A stretch of 64,000 nt of DNA from NCBI RefSeq assembly GCF_002975275.1, contig NZ_PCOQ01000014.1, positions 87,848-151,847 on the forward strand, written 5' to 3'. The position numbers were made by a program, and so were the translations under genes. The notes under the pieces were generated by a model. It was not told the DNA's origin, searched no databases, and saw only the letters and a program-made list of their open reading frames with translations. The stretch comes from Achromobacter sp. MYb9. GTDB lineage: Bacteria > Pseudomonadota > Gammaproteobacteria > Burkholderiales > Burkholderiaceae_B. This document shows, one piece after another, positions 35,243-43,509 of this stretch. The number at the start of each line of letters is the position of its first letter. The stretch's first letter is position 1.

Positions 35243-36184
35243 TCAAGGTTTACCCTTGGCAGGGTTTGTCTGGACGGAATTCGAGAGCTCGAAACCCTGT
35301 TCCTGCAGCGTGTGCCGCAAGACATCCGCGAAGGCTTGCGCCAACTGCGACAGCGGCTCGAAACGCGACTGCACCAGGTTCGCCGTCAGGATCTTCGCCT
35401 GGTTGATCGGGCGCACGACGAAGTCCCCCTGAGTACGGCTCTTGACCGAGAATTCGTCCACGATGGCGATGCCGGCGCCGGCCTGCACGAGCGAACAGGC
35501 GTTCTGCGGCGAACTGACCTCCACCGCCACCCGGCGCGTGTGTCCGGCCTCTTGGTACATCTGTTCGACCAGCGTGCCAAAGGGGGTGTCACCGCCGTAC
35601 GAAATCAGCGGATAGGGTAGCAGGTCGGCAATGGACAAGAGCGAGCGGTGCGCCAGCGGATGGTTGTAGGGGCAGATGCAGACCAGCCGCGCCTGGCCGA
35701 TGGCCTGCGTGAGCAGGTTGGGATGCTGGACAGGCAGGATCACCACGCCCAGCTCCGCGCGGTTCTCCAGCAGCATCTGCGTCAGCGGCTGCTGTGTCAG
35801 CGGGTGGAACGTGATCTTTACGTCGGGATGCGTTTCGCGAAAGCGCGTGATGGTCATCGGAATCAGCATGTGGCCGATGCTGGGGCTGGACACCAGGTGC
35901 AGGATGCCGCTGCGCCGTTCGGCCAATTCCGCGGCCAACTCGCCCACGCGCCGCACGCCGGCATACACCGCTTCAACCTCGCGGAACAACTGCCGCGATT
36001 CGGGCGTGGGGTAGAGCCTGCCCTTGATGCGCTCGAACAACGCGAATCCCAGTCGCTGTTCGGTATGCGACAAGAGGCGGCTGACGGCCGGCTGGGACAC
36101 GAACAACAGCTTGGCTGCCCCGCTGATGGTGCCGGTCGTCATGACCGCGCGGAAGACCTCGATTTGTCGCAGATTCAGTTGCAT
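35243..36184 (-). CDS. LysR-family transcriptional regulator
   Basis: A 313-residue regulator. The winged helix-turn-helix occupies residues 1-65 (MQLNLRQIEVFRAVMTTGTISGAAKLLFVSQPAVSRLL) and a two-lobe ligand-binding domain follows. Start MQLNLRQIEV (36184) is family-like; the open extension to 36244 is not used. It lies between the two halves of the hydantoin locus: divergent from the racemase gene and upstream, on the same strand, of the DapA-like operon. A pair of matching T-N11-A dyads in both flanking spacers suggests it controls both units (inference). The effector is unknown, plausibly a hydantoin or a carbamoyl or D-amino acid. Confidence 0.92.
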   Translation of the reverse strand: MQLNLRQIEVFRAVMTTGTISGAAKLLFVSQPAVSRLLSHTEQRLGFALFERIKGRLYPTPESRQLFREVEAVYAGVRRVGELAAELAERRSGILHLVSSPSIGHMLIPMTITRFRETHPDVKITFHPLTQQPLTQMLLENRAELGVVILPVQHPNLLTQAIGQARLVCICPYNHPLAHRSLLSIADLLPYPLISYGGDTPFGTLVEQMYQEAGHTRRVAVEVSSPQNACSLVQAGAGIAIVDEFSVKSRTQGDFVVRPINQAKILTANLVQSRFEPLSQLAQAFADVLRHTLQEQGFELSNSVQTNPAKGKP

Positions 36185-36216
36185 GGCGCGCACGCTGGGG
36201 TGGGGTCGAAAAAAGC

Positions 36217-36251
36217 ATAACAAAGAGTTAAGGGAAACGCACAAATTGACA
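36217..36251. promoter_or_regulatory. LysR-type operator dyad and -35 box before the racemase gene
   Basis: TAAC-AAAGA-GTTA (36218-36230) is a T-N11-A dyad matching the one at 35228-35240. A perfect TTGACA (36246-36251) follows in the racemase direction, but no good -10 box stands 16-18 bases after it, as expected for an activator-dependent promoter. Confidence 0.65.
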
Positions 36252-36321
36252 ATGGATGCTTAGGGGGCGGCGCAGCTAGACTGGCGCCGTATCCTGACCA
36301 ATCCCTTACCCGGACAGACAA

Positions 36322-37002
36322 ATGGAACAAACCCTTTTTGTCATCAATCCCAATTCCACCCAGGCCGTGACCGATGCGTTCGATGCGGCCCTGGAGCCGC
36401 TGCGCGTGGCGGGTGGCCCCCGCATTCAATGCCTGACGTTGGCCGAAGGCCCGGCGGGCGTGCAGACGCAGATGGACGTGGAAAGCGTGACCTTGCCGCT
36501 GGCCCGGCGCGTGCGCGAACTGGACGCGGAGCATGGCGCCGCCGCGGCGGGCTACGTCATCGCCTGCTTCAGCGACCCCGGCCTGCACGCGGTGCGCGAG
36601 GTTACGGCCAAACCCGTGTTGGGCATCAGTGAATGTGGCATGTTGACGGCGCTGACGTTGGGCCAGCGGGTGGGCGTGATCGCCATTCTGCGCCAGTCGC
36701 TGCCGCGCCATGGCCGGCTGTTCGGGGCGGCCGGCCTGTCGGGCCGCGTGGCCGCCGAGTTGCCATTGGACCTTGCCGTGGTGGAATTGTCGGACGTTGC
36801 CCGCACACGCGAACGGCTGCTGCAAGTGGGCCGCCGCCTGCGCGACGAGCATCTGGCCGATGTGCTGGTGCTGGGCTGCGCCGGCATGGCCAACTACCGG
36901 GGCTGGTTGCAGGCCGAACTGGGGGTGCCTGTCGTGGAGCCGACGCAGGCGGCGGCAGCCATGGCCATCGGCCGCATCCAGCTCAATTGGCACGGCGCCT
37001 GA
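36322..37002 (+). CDS. Hydantoin racemase / Asp-Glu racemase family protein
   Basis: A 226-residue cofactor-independent racemase. The opening LFVINPNSTQAVTDAF is the hydantoin racemase pattern, and the two catalytic cysteines are seen as Cys82 (VIACFSDPG) and Cys186 (LVLGCAGMA). Such enzymes interconvert D- and L-5-substituted hydantoins, letting a D-selective hydantoinase use a racemic mix completely. Allantoin racemase is a close relative and remains an alternative. It is the first gene of the rightward unit, divergent from the LysR gene, and its stop lies 7 bases before the FAD oxidase start. Confidence 0.87.
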   Translation: MEQTLFVINPNSTQAVTDAFDAALEPLRVAGGPRIQCLTLAEGPAGVQTQMDVESVTLPLARRVRELDAEHGAAAAGYVIACFSDPGLHAVREVTAKPVLGISECGMLTALTLGQRVGVIAILRQSLPRHGRLFGAAGLSGRVAAELPLDLAVVELSDVARTRERLLQVGRRLRDEHLADVLVLGCAGMANYRGWLQAELGVPVVEPTQAAAAMAIGRIQLNWHGA

Positions 37003-37009
37003 GGCCGTC

Positions 37010-38419
37010 ATGCGCAAACCGGAATTGATCGAACGCTTATCGCATCTGGTGGGCGATACCGGACTGGTGCTGGATGCCGAGGGACAGGCGCCTTACGTGC
37101 GGGATTGGCTGGGCAAATGGCAAGGCGGCACGCCCGTGGTGGTGCGCCCGCGCAACGCCACCGAGGTCTCGGCCGTGATGCGGCTGTGTCATCAGAGCCG
37201 TACGCCGGTGGTGCCGCAGGGCGGCAACACCGGCATGAGCGGTGGCGCCACCCCGGACGCCAGCGGCGCGCAGGTGATCCTGAGCTTGAACCGGATGACG
37301 CGCATCCGCGAGGTGGACCCGGTCAACAACACGCTCTGCGCCGATGCCGGGGTGCTGCTGGCCGACGTGCAGCAGGCCGCACGCTGCGCGGGGCGGCTGT
37401 TCCCGCTAAGCCTGGGTTCCGAGGGCAGTTGCACCCTTGGCGGCAACCTGGCCACGAATGCCGGCGGCACGGCGGTGCTGCGTTATGGCAATACGCGCGA
37501 CCTGGCGCTGGGCCTGGAAGTGGTGTTGCCCGATGGCCGGGTCTGGAACGGCTTGCGCGGTCTGCGCAAGGACAACACCGGCTACGACCTGAAAAGCCTG
37601 TTCATCGGCTCCGAAGGCACGCTGGGCATCATCACGGGCGCCATGCTGAAGCTGTTTCCCGCACCCGCCGGCCGCGCCACCGCGTGGGTCGGGGTGGAGT
37701 CGCTGGCGCAGGTGGTCGGCCTGTTGACGCGCATGCAGGCGGCCTGCGGAGACCGTCTGACCGCGTTCGAAATGATGTCGGCGCGTTGCCTGGACCTGAT
37801 CGTGGCCCACGTTGACGGCGCCGCCAATCCGCTGTCCGCGCGCCATCCGTACTACGCGCTGCTGGAACTGTCCGACACCGAACCGTCCGGTCTGCCCGCC
37901 ATGCTGGAATCCACGCTGGGCGGGGCGCTGGAGGCGGGCCTGATTCAAGATTGCGTGATCGCCATGAACGACAGCCAGGCGCAATCGATGTGGCGATTGC
38001 GCGAAGGCATTTCGCAGGCGCAGATGCGGGCGGGCAAGGCGGTCAAGCACGACATCGCCGTGCCCATTTCGCGGCTGGCGGCCTTCGTGGACGAGGCCGA
38101 CCTGGCGCTGATGTCCGAGTTTCCCCATCTGCCCGTCGTGAACTTCGGCCATATCGGCGACGGCAATCTGCATTACAACGTGTTGTTGCCGCTGGACGTG
38201 GCGCCCGCCGAGTACGCCCGCCTGACGGCCGCCCTGAACCGCCGCGTGCACGATCTGGTGGCGCAGCGCGGGGGCAGCATCAGCGCGGAACACGGGGTGG
38301 GGCAGCTGCGCCGCGACGAGCTGCGGCGTTACAAGTCGCCCGTGGAAATGGACCTGATGCTGATGATCAAGCGCGCGCTGGACCCCAACCAGCTGATGAA
38401 CCCGGGCAAGCTGTTGTAG
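37010..38419 (+). CDS. FAD-linked oxidase (D-2-hydroxy acid dehydrogenase, GlcD/D2HGDH-like)
   Basis: A 469-residue flavoprotein. The PCMH-type FAD-binding domain shows VVPQGGNTGMSGGATPD, LGSEGSCTLGGNLATNAGGTAVLRYG and IGSEGTLGIITGAMLKLFP. The C-terminal FAD-oxidase domain ends NFGHIGDGNLHYNV and SISAEHGVGQLRRDELRRYKSP, with metal/substrate His residues typical of D-lactate, glycolate or D-2-hydroxyglutarate dehydrogenases. It oxidises a D-2-hydroxy acid to the 2-oxo acid and passes electrons to a quinone or flavoprotein. Paired with the racemase, it may act on a product of D-amino acid breakdown (inference). Confidence 0.9.
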   Translation: MRKPELIERLSHLVGDTGLVLDAEGQAPYVRDWLGKWQGGTPVVVRPRNATEVSAVMRLCHQSRTPVVPQGGNTGMSGGATPDASGAQVILSLNRMTRIREVDPVNNTLCADAGVLLADVQQAARCAGRLFPLSLGSEGSCTLGGNLATNAGGTAVLRYGNTRDLALGLEVVLPDGRVWNGLRGLRKDNTGYDLKSLFIGSEGTLGIITGAMLKLFPAPAGRATAWVGVESLAQVVGLLTRMQAACGDRLTAFEMMSARCLDLIVAHVDGAANPLSARHPYYALLELSDTEPSGLPAMLESTLGGALEAGLIQDCVIAMNDSQAQSMWRLREGISQAQMRAGKAVKHDIAVPISRLAAFVDEADLALMSEFPHLPVVNFGHIGDGNLHYNVLLPLDVAPAEYARLTAALNRRVHDLVAQRGGSISAEHGVGQLRRDELRRYKSPVEMDLMLMIKRALDPNQLMNPGKLL

Positions 38420-38479
38420 CGGTCGCGGTCGGGCAGGGGCCGCGAGTGGCCGGGCCCGGGCGCGAAATCGCCAGAAATT

Positions 38480-38485
38480 TATAAT
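38480..38485 (+). promoter_or_regulatory. Perfect -10 box before hrpA
   Basis: TATAAT at 38480-38485, 26 bases before the ATG. No recognisable -35 box stands 16-18 bases upstream. Confidence 0.4.
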
Positions 38486-38510
38486 GTCGGGCTAATTGGA
38501 TAAATCCTAC

Positions 38511-41500
38511 ATGCCTGAATCCTCCCGCCCGCGGGCGCCTGCCAAGCCGGCGCCGCAATCCGGGGGCCAGAAATCGCCCCGGAACGAGCCCCGTAGCACG
38601 CCCCGGCCCGAGCGCCCCATCCCTGTGGTGACCTACCCCGAAGACCTGCCCGTCAGTGCGCGGCGGCAGGAGATCGCGCGCGCGATCGCCGGCCATCAGG
38701 TCGTGATCGTCAGCGGGGAAACCGGCTCGGGCAAGACTACCCAGTTGCCCAAGATCTGCCTGGAGCTGGGCCGCGGCCGTCAGAAGATGATCGGCCATAC
38801 CCAGCCGCGCCGCCTGGCGGCGACCTCGGTGGCCAAGCGCATCGCCGAAGAACTGAATACGCCGATGGGCGAAGTCGTGGGCTATCAGGTGCGGTTCAAC
38901 GACCGCACCGGCCCCAACGCGTCCATCAAGCTGATGACCGACGGCATCCTGCTGGCCGAATCGCAGCGCGACCCGCTCTTGCGCCGCTACGACACGATCA
39001 TCATCGACGAGGCGCACGAACGCAGCCTGAACATCGATTTCCTGCTGGGCTACCTGAAGCAGCTACTGCCGCGGCGTCCGGACCTGAAGCTGATCATCAC
39101 GTCGGCCACGATCGACGCCGAGCGATTCGCCCGCCACTTTGCCGCGTCCGAAGACAAGCCCGCACCCGTCATCGAGGTGTCGGGCCGGCTGTATCCGGTC
39201 GAAGTCCGCTACCGGCCCGTGCGCGAGGAACTGCCCGAAGACGCCGCCGCCCCGGCCGCCAAGTCCGGGCGCGAGCGCGAGCGCATGTCCGGCGACGAAG
39301 AACGCGACCTGATCGACGCCATCGTGGATGCCGTGGACGAATGCGCCCGCCATGGCCCGGGCGACGTGCTGGTGTTCCTGCCCGGCGAGCGCGAAATCCG
39401 CGAATCCGCCGAGGCCCTGCGCAAGCGTCATCCCGCCGGCACCGAGGTGCTTCCGCTGTATGCGCGCCTGTCGCAGGCCGAGCAGGAACAGATATTCCAT
39501 CCGCGCACCAATGCGCGGCGCATCGTGCTGGCCACCAACGTGGCGGAAACCTCGCTGACCGTGCCCGGCATCCGCTTCGTGGTCGACAGCGGGCTGGCGC
39601 GCATCAAGCGCTATTCCTGGCGCAACAAGGTCGAACAGCTGCGGATCGAGCCGATCAGCCGGGCCTCGGCCAACCAGCGCGCCGGCCGTTGCGGCCGCGT
39701 AGGGCCAGGCCTGTGCATCCGGCTCTACGACGAACTGGACTTCAATAACCGCGCCGCCTTCACGGATCCGGAGGTGCTGCGGTCATCGCTGGCATCCGTC
39801 ATCCTGCGGATGAAGTCGCTGAAGCTCGACGATATCGAACAGTTCCCCTTCGTCGAGGCGCCGCCTGGGCGCGCGGTGGCCGACGGCTACCATCTGCTGC
39901 AGGAATTGGGTGCGATCGAGCTCGCATCCGCATCGGACGACGACCCCGAAGCCACGCGGACCGGCGCATCTTTCGTATTGACCGAGACCGGGCACGAACT
40001 GGCCAAGTTGCCGGTGGACCCGCGCATCGGCCGCATGATCCTGGCCGCGCGCGAGCACCAGTGCCTGGGTGAAATGCTGATCATCGCGTCGGCCCTGTCG
40101 GTGCAGGACGCGCGCGACCGCCCCATGCAGGAACGCGAGGCGGCCGAGGCGGCGCACGCCAAGTTCGCCGACGACAAATCGGAATTCATCTCCTTCCTGA
40201 AACTGTGGCGCTGGTATGGCGAGCAGGTGCAGCACAAGGCCTCGCAGCGCAAGCTGGTGAACCTGCTGCGGCAGAACTTCCTGTCGCCCATCCGGCTGCG
40301 CGAATGGCACGATGTCCATACGCAGCTGGCGGCGCTGGTGGGCGAGCAAGGCTGGCGCGTCAACCAGGTGGAAGCCACATACGAACAGCTGCATCTGGCG
40401 CTTTTGTCTGGCCTGTTGGGCAATATCGGCTTCAAGAGCGACGAGGGCGGCCATTACCAGGGCGCCCGCGAAATCCGTTTCCACATCCATCCGGGCTCGC
40501 GCCTGGTGAAGAAGGCCGGGCGCTGGATCATGGCGGCCGAACTGGTCGAAACCACGCGCTTGTATGCGCGCTGCGTGGCGCGTATTGATCCGGTGTGGCT
40601 GGAAAAGGTGGGCGCCCACCTGATCCGCAAGAACTGGTCGGACCCGCGCTGGGAGAAGAAGGCCGGGCAGGTCGTGGCCAACGAGCGCGCCACGCTGTAT
40701 GGGCTGACCATTTACACGGGCCGCCGCATCCACTATGGCCGCGTGAACCCGACTCACGCGCGCGAATTGTTCATCCGCCAGGCGCTGGTGCCCGGCGAGA
40801 TCGATACGCGGCTGCCCTTCGTGGCGCACAACCGCAAGCTGATCGCCGGCATCGAAAAGCTGGAGCACCAGACCCGCCGTCCGGACATCCTGGTGGACGA
40901 CGAGCTGATCTTCGCCTTCTACGACCGCCAACTGCCGGCGGATATCTCGCAGACGGCGTCGCTTGAGAAATGGGTATCCGGCCTGGACAAGGCGGCCGCC
41001 AGCAAGTTGATGCTGACCCGCGACGAACTGATGCGGCACGAAGCCGCCGGCGTGACGACCGATGTGTTCCCCAAGAAGGTGGAATGGCAAGGCGTGTCGA
41101 TGGCGCTGGACTACCACTTCGAGCCCGGGTCCCCCCGGGACGGCGTGACGCTGTCGGTGCCGCTGTTCGCGCTGAATCAGATCGACCCGGAACGTTGCGA
41201 ATGGCTGGTGCCGGGCATGCTGAAGGAAAAGGTGCATCTGCTGCTGAAGTCGCTGCCGCAAAAGCTGCGTCGCCATTGCGTGCCGCTGCCCGATTACGCC
41301 GCTGGCTTCTACGAGCGCTGGTTCGATCGGCAGGCGGATCCGCGGCAGGGCCTGGTGGATGCCATCATCGCCGACATGTGGGACCAGGTGCAGGTGCGCC
41401 CGGCCGTGGGCGACTTCAAGCTTGAAACCCTGCCGCCCCACCTGTTCATGAATTTCCGCGTGGTCGATGAGCACGGCCGCATGCTGGCCGCGGGGCGCAA

Positions 41501-42443
41501 TCTGGCGCAGCTGCGGGCGGAATTCGGCAAGCAGGCGCAGGCCACCTTCCAGCAATTGGCGGCCAGCGATACGCAGGTGGCCCAGGCGCTGGCGCACGAA
41601 AATCTGACGACCTGGTCGTTCGGGCCGTTGCCGGAAATCATGGAAATCAAGCGGCGCGGCCAGTCGGTCATCGGCTATCCGGCGCTGGTGGACCGGGGCG
41701 CGCATTGCGACCTGGACGTGTTCGACGATCCCGACGAGGCGCGCAAGCATCACCGCGCGGGCCTGTTGAAACTGTTCCGGCTGGGGCTGCGCGAGCAGGT
41801 CAAGTTCCTGGAAAAGAACCTGGCCGACCTGACCAAGATCAGCATGCTGTACATGACGCTGGGCACGCAAGAGGAATTGCGCGACCAGATCATTGATTGC
41901 GCGCTGGGGCAGGCCTGCCTGGCCGAACCCTGGCCGGTGAATGAACAGCAATTCGATGCGCGCCGCACGGAAGGCAAGGGCCGGCTGGGCCTGCTGGCGC
42001 AGGAAGTGGCCAGGCTGGCAGGCGCGGTGCTGACGGAGTACGCGGCATTGCAACGCAAGTTGCCGCAAGCAAAACCGCATGCGGCGGCGTACGCGGATTT
42101 GCAGCAGCAGCTAGGCGCGCTGATGCCGAAGATGTTCATCCGCGACACGCCGTATTCGCAGCTTTCGCACTATCCGCGCTACCTGAAGGCAGCCGTGGCC
42201 CGCATCGACAAGTTGCGGGCGGACCCGGGCCGCGATGCGAAGCTGGTGGCGGAAATGGCGCCGTTGGTCACGCAGTATCAGCGCGCGCGGGCGGCATTGA
42301 AGGGGGCGCCCGATCCTCGGCTGGACGAATTCCGATGGTTGCTGGAAGAGCTGCGGGTGGCGTTGTTCGCCCAGGAACTGCGGACGCCCATGCCGGTTTC
42401 GGTCAAGCGGCTGATGAAGAGCTGGGAGTCGCTGAAGCGTTGA
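38511..42443 (+). CDS. hrpA: ATP-dependent RNA helicase HrpA
   Basis: A 1310-residue DEAH-box helicase, matching the great length of HrpA. Motifs in order are Walker A GETGSGKTTQ (about residue 77), TQPRRLAATSVA (Ia), DEAH (motif II), SATID (III), LATNVAETSLT (V) and ANQRAGRCGRVGPG (VI), followed by helicase-associated domains and the long C-terminal HrpA extension. A proline/arginine-rich, disordered N-terminus precedes the core. HrpA remodels mRNA and rescues stalled ribosomes in E. coli. ATG 38511 is preferred to the TTG at 38496. Confidence 0.96.
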   Translation: MPESSRPRAPAKPAPQSGGQKSPRNEPRSTPRPERPIPVVTYPEDLPVSARRQEIARAIAGHQVVIVSGETGSGKTTQLPKICLELGRGRQKMIGHTQPRRLAATSVAKRIAEELNTPMGEVVGYQVRFNDRTGPNASIKLMTDGILLAESQRDPLLRRYDTIIIDEAHERSLNIDFLLGYLKQLLPRRPDLKLIITSATIDAERFARHFAASEDKPAPVIEVSGRLYPVEVRYRPVREELPEDAAAPAAKSGRERERMSGDEERDLIDAIVDAVDECARHGPGDVLVFLPGEREIRESAEALRKRHPAGTEVLPLYARLSQAEQEQIFHPRTNARRIVLATNVAETSLTVPGIRFVVDSGLARIKRYSWRNKVEQLRIEPISRASANQRAGRCGRVGPGLCIRLYDELDFNNRAAFTDPEVLRSSLASVILRMKSLKLDDIEQFPFVEAPPGRAVADGYHLLQELGAIELASASDDDPEATRTGASFVLTETGHELAKLPVDPRIGRMILAAREHQCLGEMLIIASALSVQDARDRPMQEREAAEAAHAKFADDKSEFISFLKLWRWYGEQVQHKASQRKLVNLLRQNFLSPIRLREWHDVHTQLAALVGEQGWRVNQVEATYEQLHLALLSGLLGNIGFKSDEGGHYQGAREIRFHIHPGSRLVKKAGRWIMAAELVETTRLYARCVARIDPVWLEKVGAHLIRKNWSDPRWEKKAGQVVANERATLYGLTIYTGRRIHYGRVNPTHARELFIRQALVPGEIDTRLPFVAHNRKLIAGIEKLEHQTRRPDILVDDELIFAFYDRQLPADISQTASLEKWVSGLDKAAASKLMLTRDELMRHEAAGVTTDVFPKKVEWQGVSMALDYHFEPGSPRDGVTLSVPLFALNQIDPERCEWLVPGMLKEKVHLLLKSLPQKLRRHCVPLPDYAAGFYERWFDRQADPRQGLVDAIIADMWDQVQVRPAVGDFKLETLPPHLFMNFRVVDEHGRMLAAGRNLAQLRAEFGKQAQATFQQLAASDTQVAQALAHENLTTWSFGPLPEIMEIKRRGQSVIGYPALVDRGAHCDLDVFDDPDEARKHHRAGLLKLFRLGLREQVKFLEKNLADLTKISMLYMTLGTQEELRDQIIDCALGQACLAEPWPVNEQQFDARRTEGKGRLGLLAQEVARLAGAVLTEYAALQRKLPQAKPHAAAYADLQQQLGALMPKMFIRDTPYSQLSHYPRYLKAAVARIDKLRADPGRDAKLVAEMAPLVTQYQRARAALKGAPDPRLDEFRWLLEELRVALFAQELRTPMPVSVKRLMKSWESLKR

Positions 42444-42482
42444 GGCGGTGGGCCGGCGCCTCTTGGGCGCGGCCCGGCCGTA

Positions 42483-43382
42483 TTACAGGGCGAGAAAGCC
42501 CAGGATGACCAGGGCAATCAAGGCGTACTTGGTGGCCTTGTAGGCCGTCCGGTTCCAGGTCTTGAACGCTTTGCGCTTCTGGTCGATGACCCAGTGCGCG
42601 TGCGTCAACCGGTTGATGGCGCCGGTCTGGTCGCTGCCATCGTTGGGCGAGCTGGCGGCCGACATGACCACGCGGCCGAACCAGCGGTTGAACGCTTCAG
42701 CCCAGCCCCACTTCAGCGGGCGCTCCACGTCGCAGAACAGGATGATCCGGTTTTCATCGGTGTGGTTGTACGCCTCGTGCACATAGGTTTCGTCGAACAC
42801 CACGCTTTCGCCATCGCGCCAGCTATAGGGTTCGCCGTCCACGATGATGTGGCAGCGGTCGTCGTTCGGCGTCACCAGGCCCAGGTGATAGCGCAGCGAA
42901 CCGGCGAACGGGTCGCGGTGCGGGTTCAACTGGCCGCCGGGGGGAAGCTCGGCGAACATCGCGGCCTTGACCTTGGGCAGGGTCTTCAGGATGGCGACGG
43001 TCTTGGGGCACAGTTCTTCGGCCGACGGGTGGCGGGCGTCATACCACTTCAGGTAGAAGCGTTTCCAGCCGTACTTGAAGAAAGAGTTGAAGCCGATGTC
43101 GTTATGGGCGTCGGCCGCCTTGATGCGCTGCAATTCGGCCATTTGCACGGCTTCCTCGCGGATGGTCTCCCAGTTGTCGTCCAGCACCTTGAGTTCGGCG
43201 ATTTCACTCGTGGTCAGGTAGGGGGTGGACGGCACGCGAGAGGCCAGCACCATGAACGCGTTGACCGGAGCCAGGAGCACCGAGTGGTCCAACATCTGCC
43301 GACCCAGCGGCAGTCTTACTCGGCCTCGGAAGTGCGCAAACAGGATGGCGGCCAGCCAGATCCCGGGTATTAACCATTTCAT
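42483..43382 (-). CDS. lpxO: Lipid A hydroxylase LpxO (aspartyl/asparaginyl beta-hydroxylase family)
   Basis: A 299-residue Fe(II)/2-oxoglutarate dioxygenase. An N-terminal membrane anchor (LIPGIWLAAILFAHF) and a C-terminal one (YALIALVILGFLAL) flank the catalytic domain. Iron ligands are seen as HRD (His155, Asp157) and His202 in VHEAYNHTDENRIIL, with the nearby Arg for 2-oxoglutarate. LpxO puts a 2-hydroxyl on a lipid A secondary acyl chain at the inner membrane; this fits the LPS genes downstream. It is convergent with hrpA and divergent from dnaE. Start MKWLIPGIWL (43382) is chosen because it provides the anchor. Confidence 0.92.
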   Translation of the reverse strand: MKWLIPGIWLAAILFAHFRGRVRLPLGRQMLDHSVLLAPVNAFMVLASRVPSTPYLTTSEIAELKVLDDNWETIREEAVQMAELQRIKAADAHNDIGFNSFFKYGWKRFYLKWYDARHPSAEELCPKTVAILKTLPKVKAAMFAELPPGGQLNPHRDPFAGSLRYHLGLVTPNDDRCHIIVDGEPYSWRDGESVVFDETYVHEAYNHTDENRIILFCDVERPLKWGWAEAFNRWFGRVVMSAASSPNDGSDQTGAINRLTHAHWVIDQKRKAFKTWNRTAYKATKYALIALVILGFLAL

Positions 43383-43496
43383 ACGTAATCGTTGTCCTGC
43401 GACAGATGGGTCATGTCTACCTATATTGTTACACAAGGTCCGTGGCGCCCCCTTTGCGGAATCTCGGGCGCATCGGCTTGGACCGGGATCCCTAGG

Positions 43497-43502
43497 TACA
43501 AT
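43497..43502 (+). promoter_or_regulatory. Candidate -10 box immediately before dnaE
   Basis: TACAAT at 43497-43502, only 7 bases before the dnaE ATG at 43510. If used, the transcript would start at or next to the ATG and be leaderless. No ribosome site is visible between them, and no well-spaced -35 was found. Confidence 0.3.
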
Positions 43503-43509
43503 TCCCGCT

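Noticed and set aside
39783..42080. Very long open frame antisense to hrpA
   Set aside because: It mirrors hrpA codon structure in GC-rich DNA; its product is His/Gln/Arg-rich with no domain, and hrpA is intact on the other strand.
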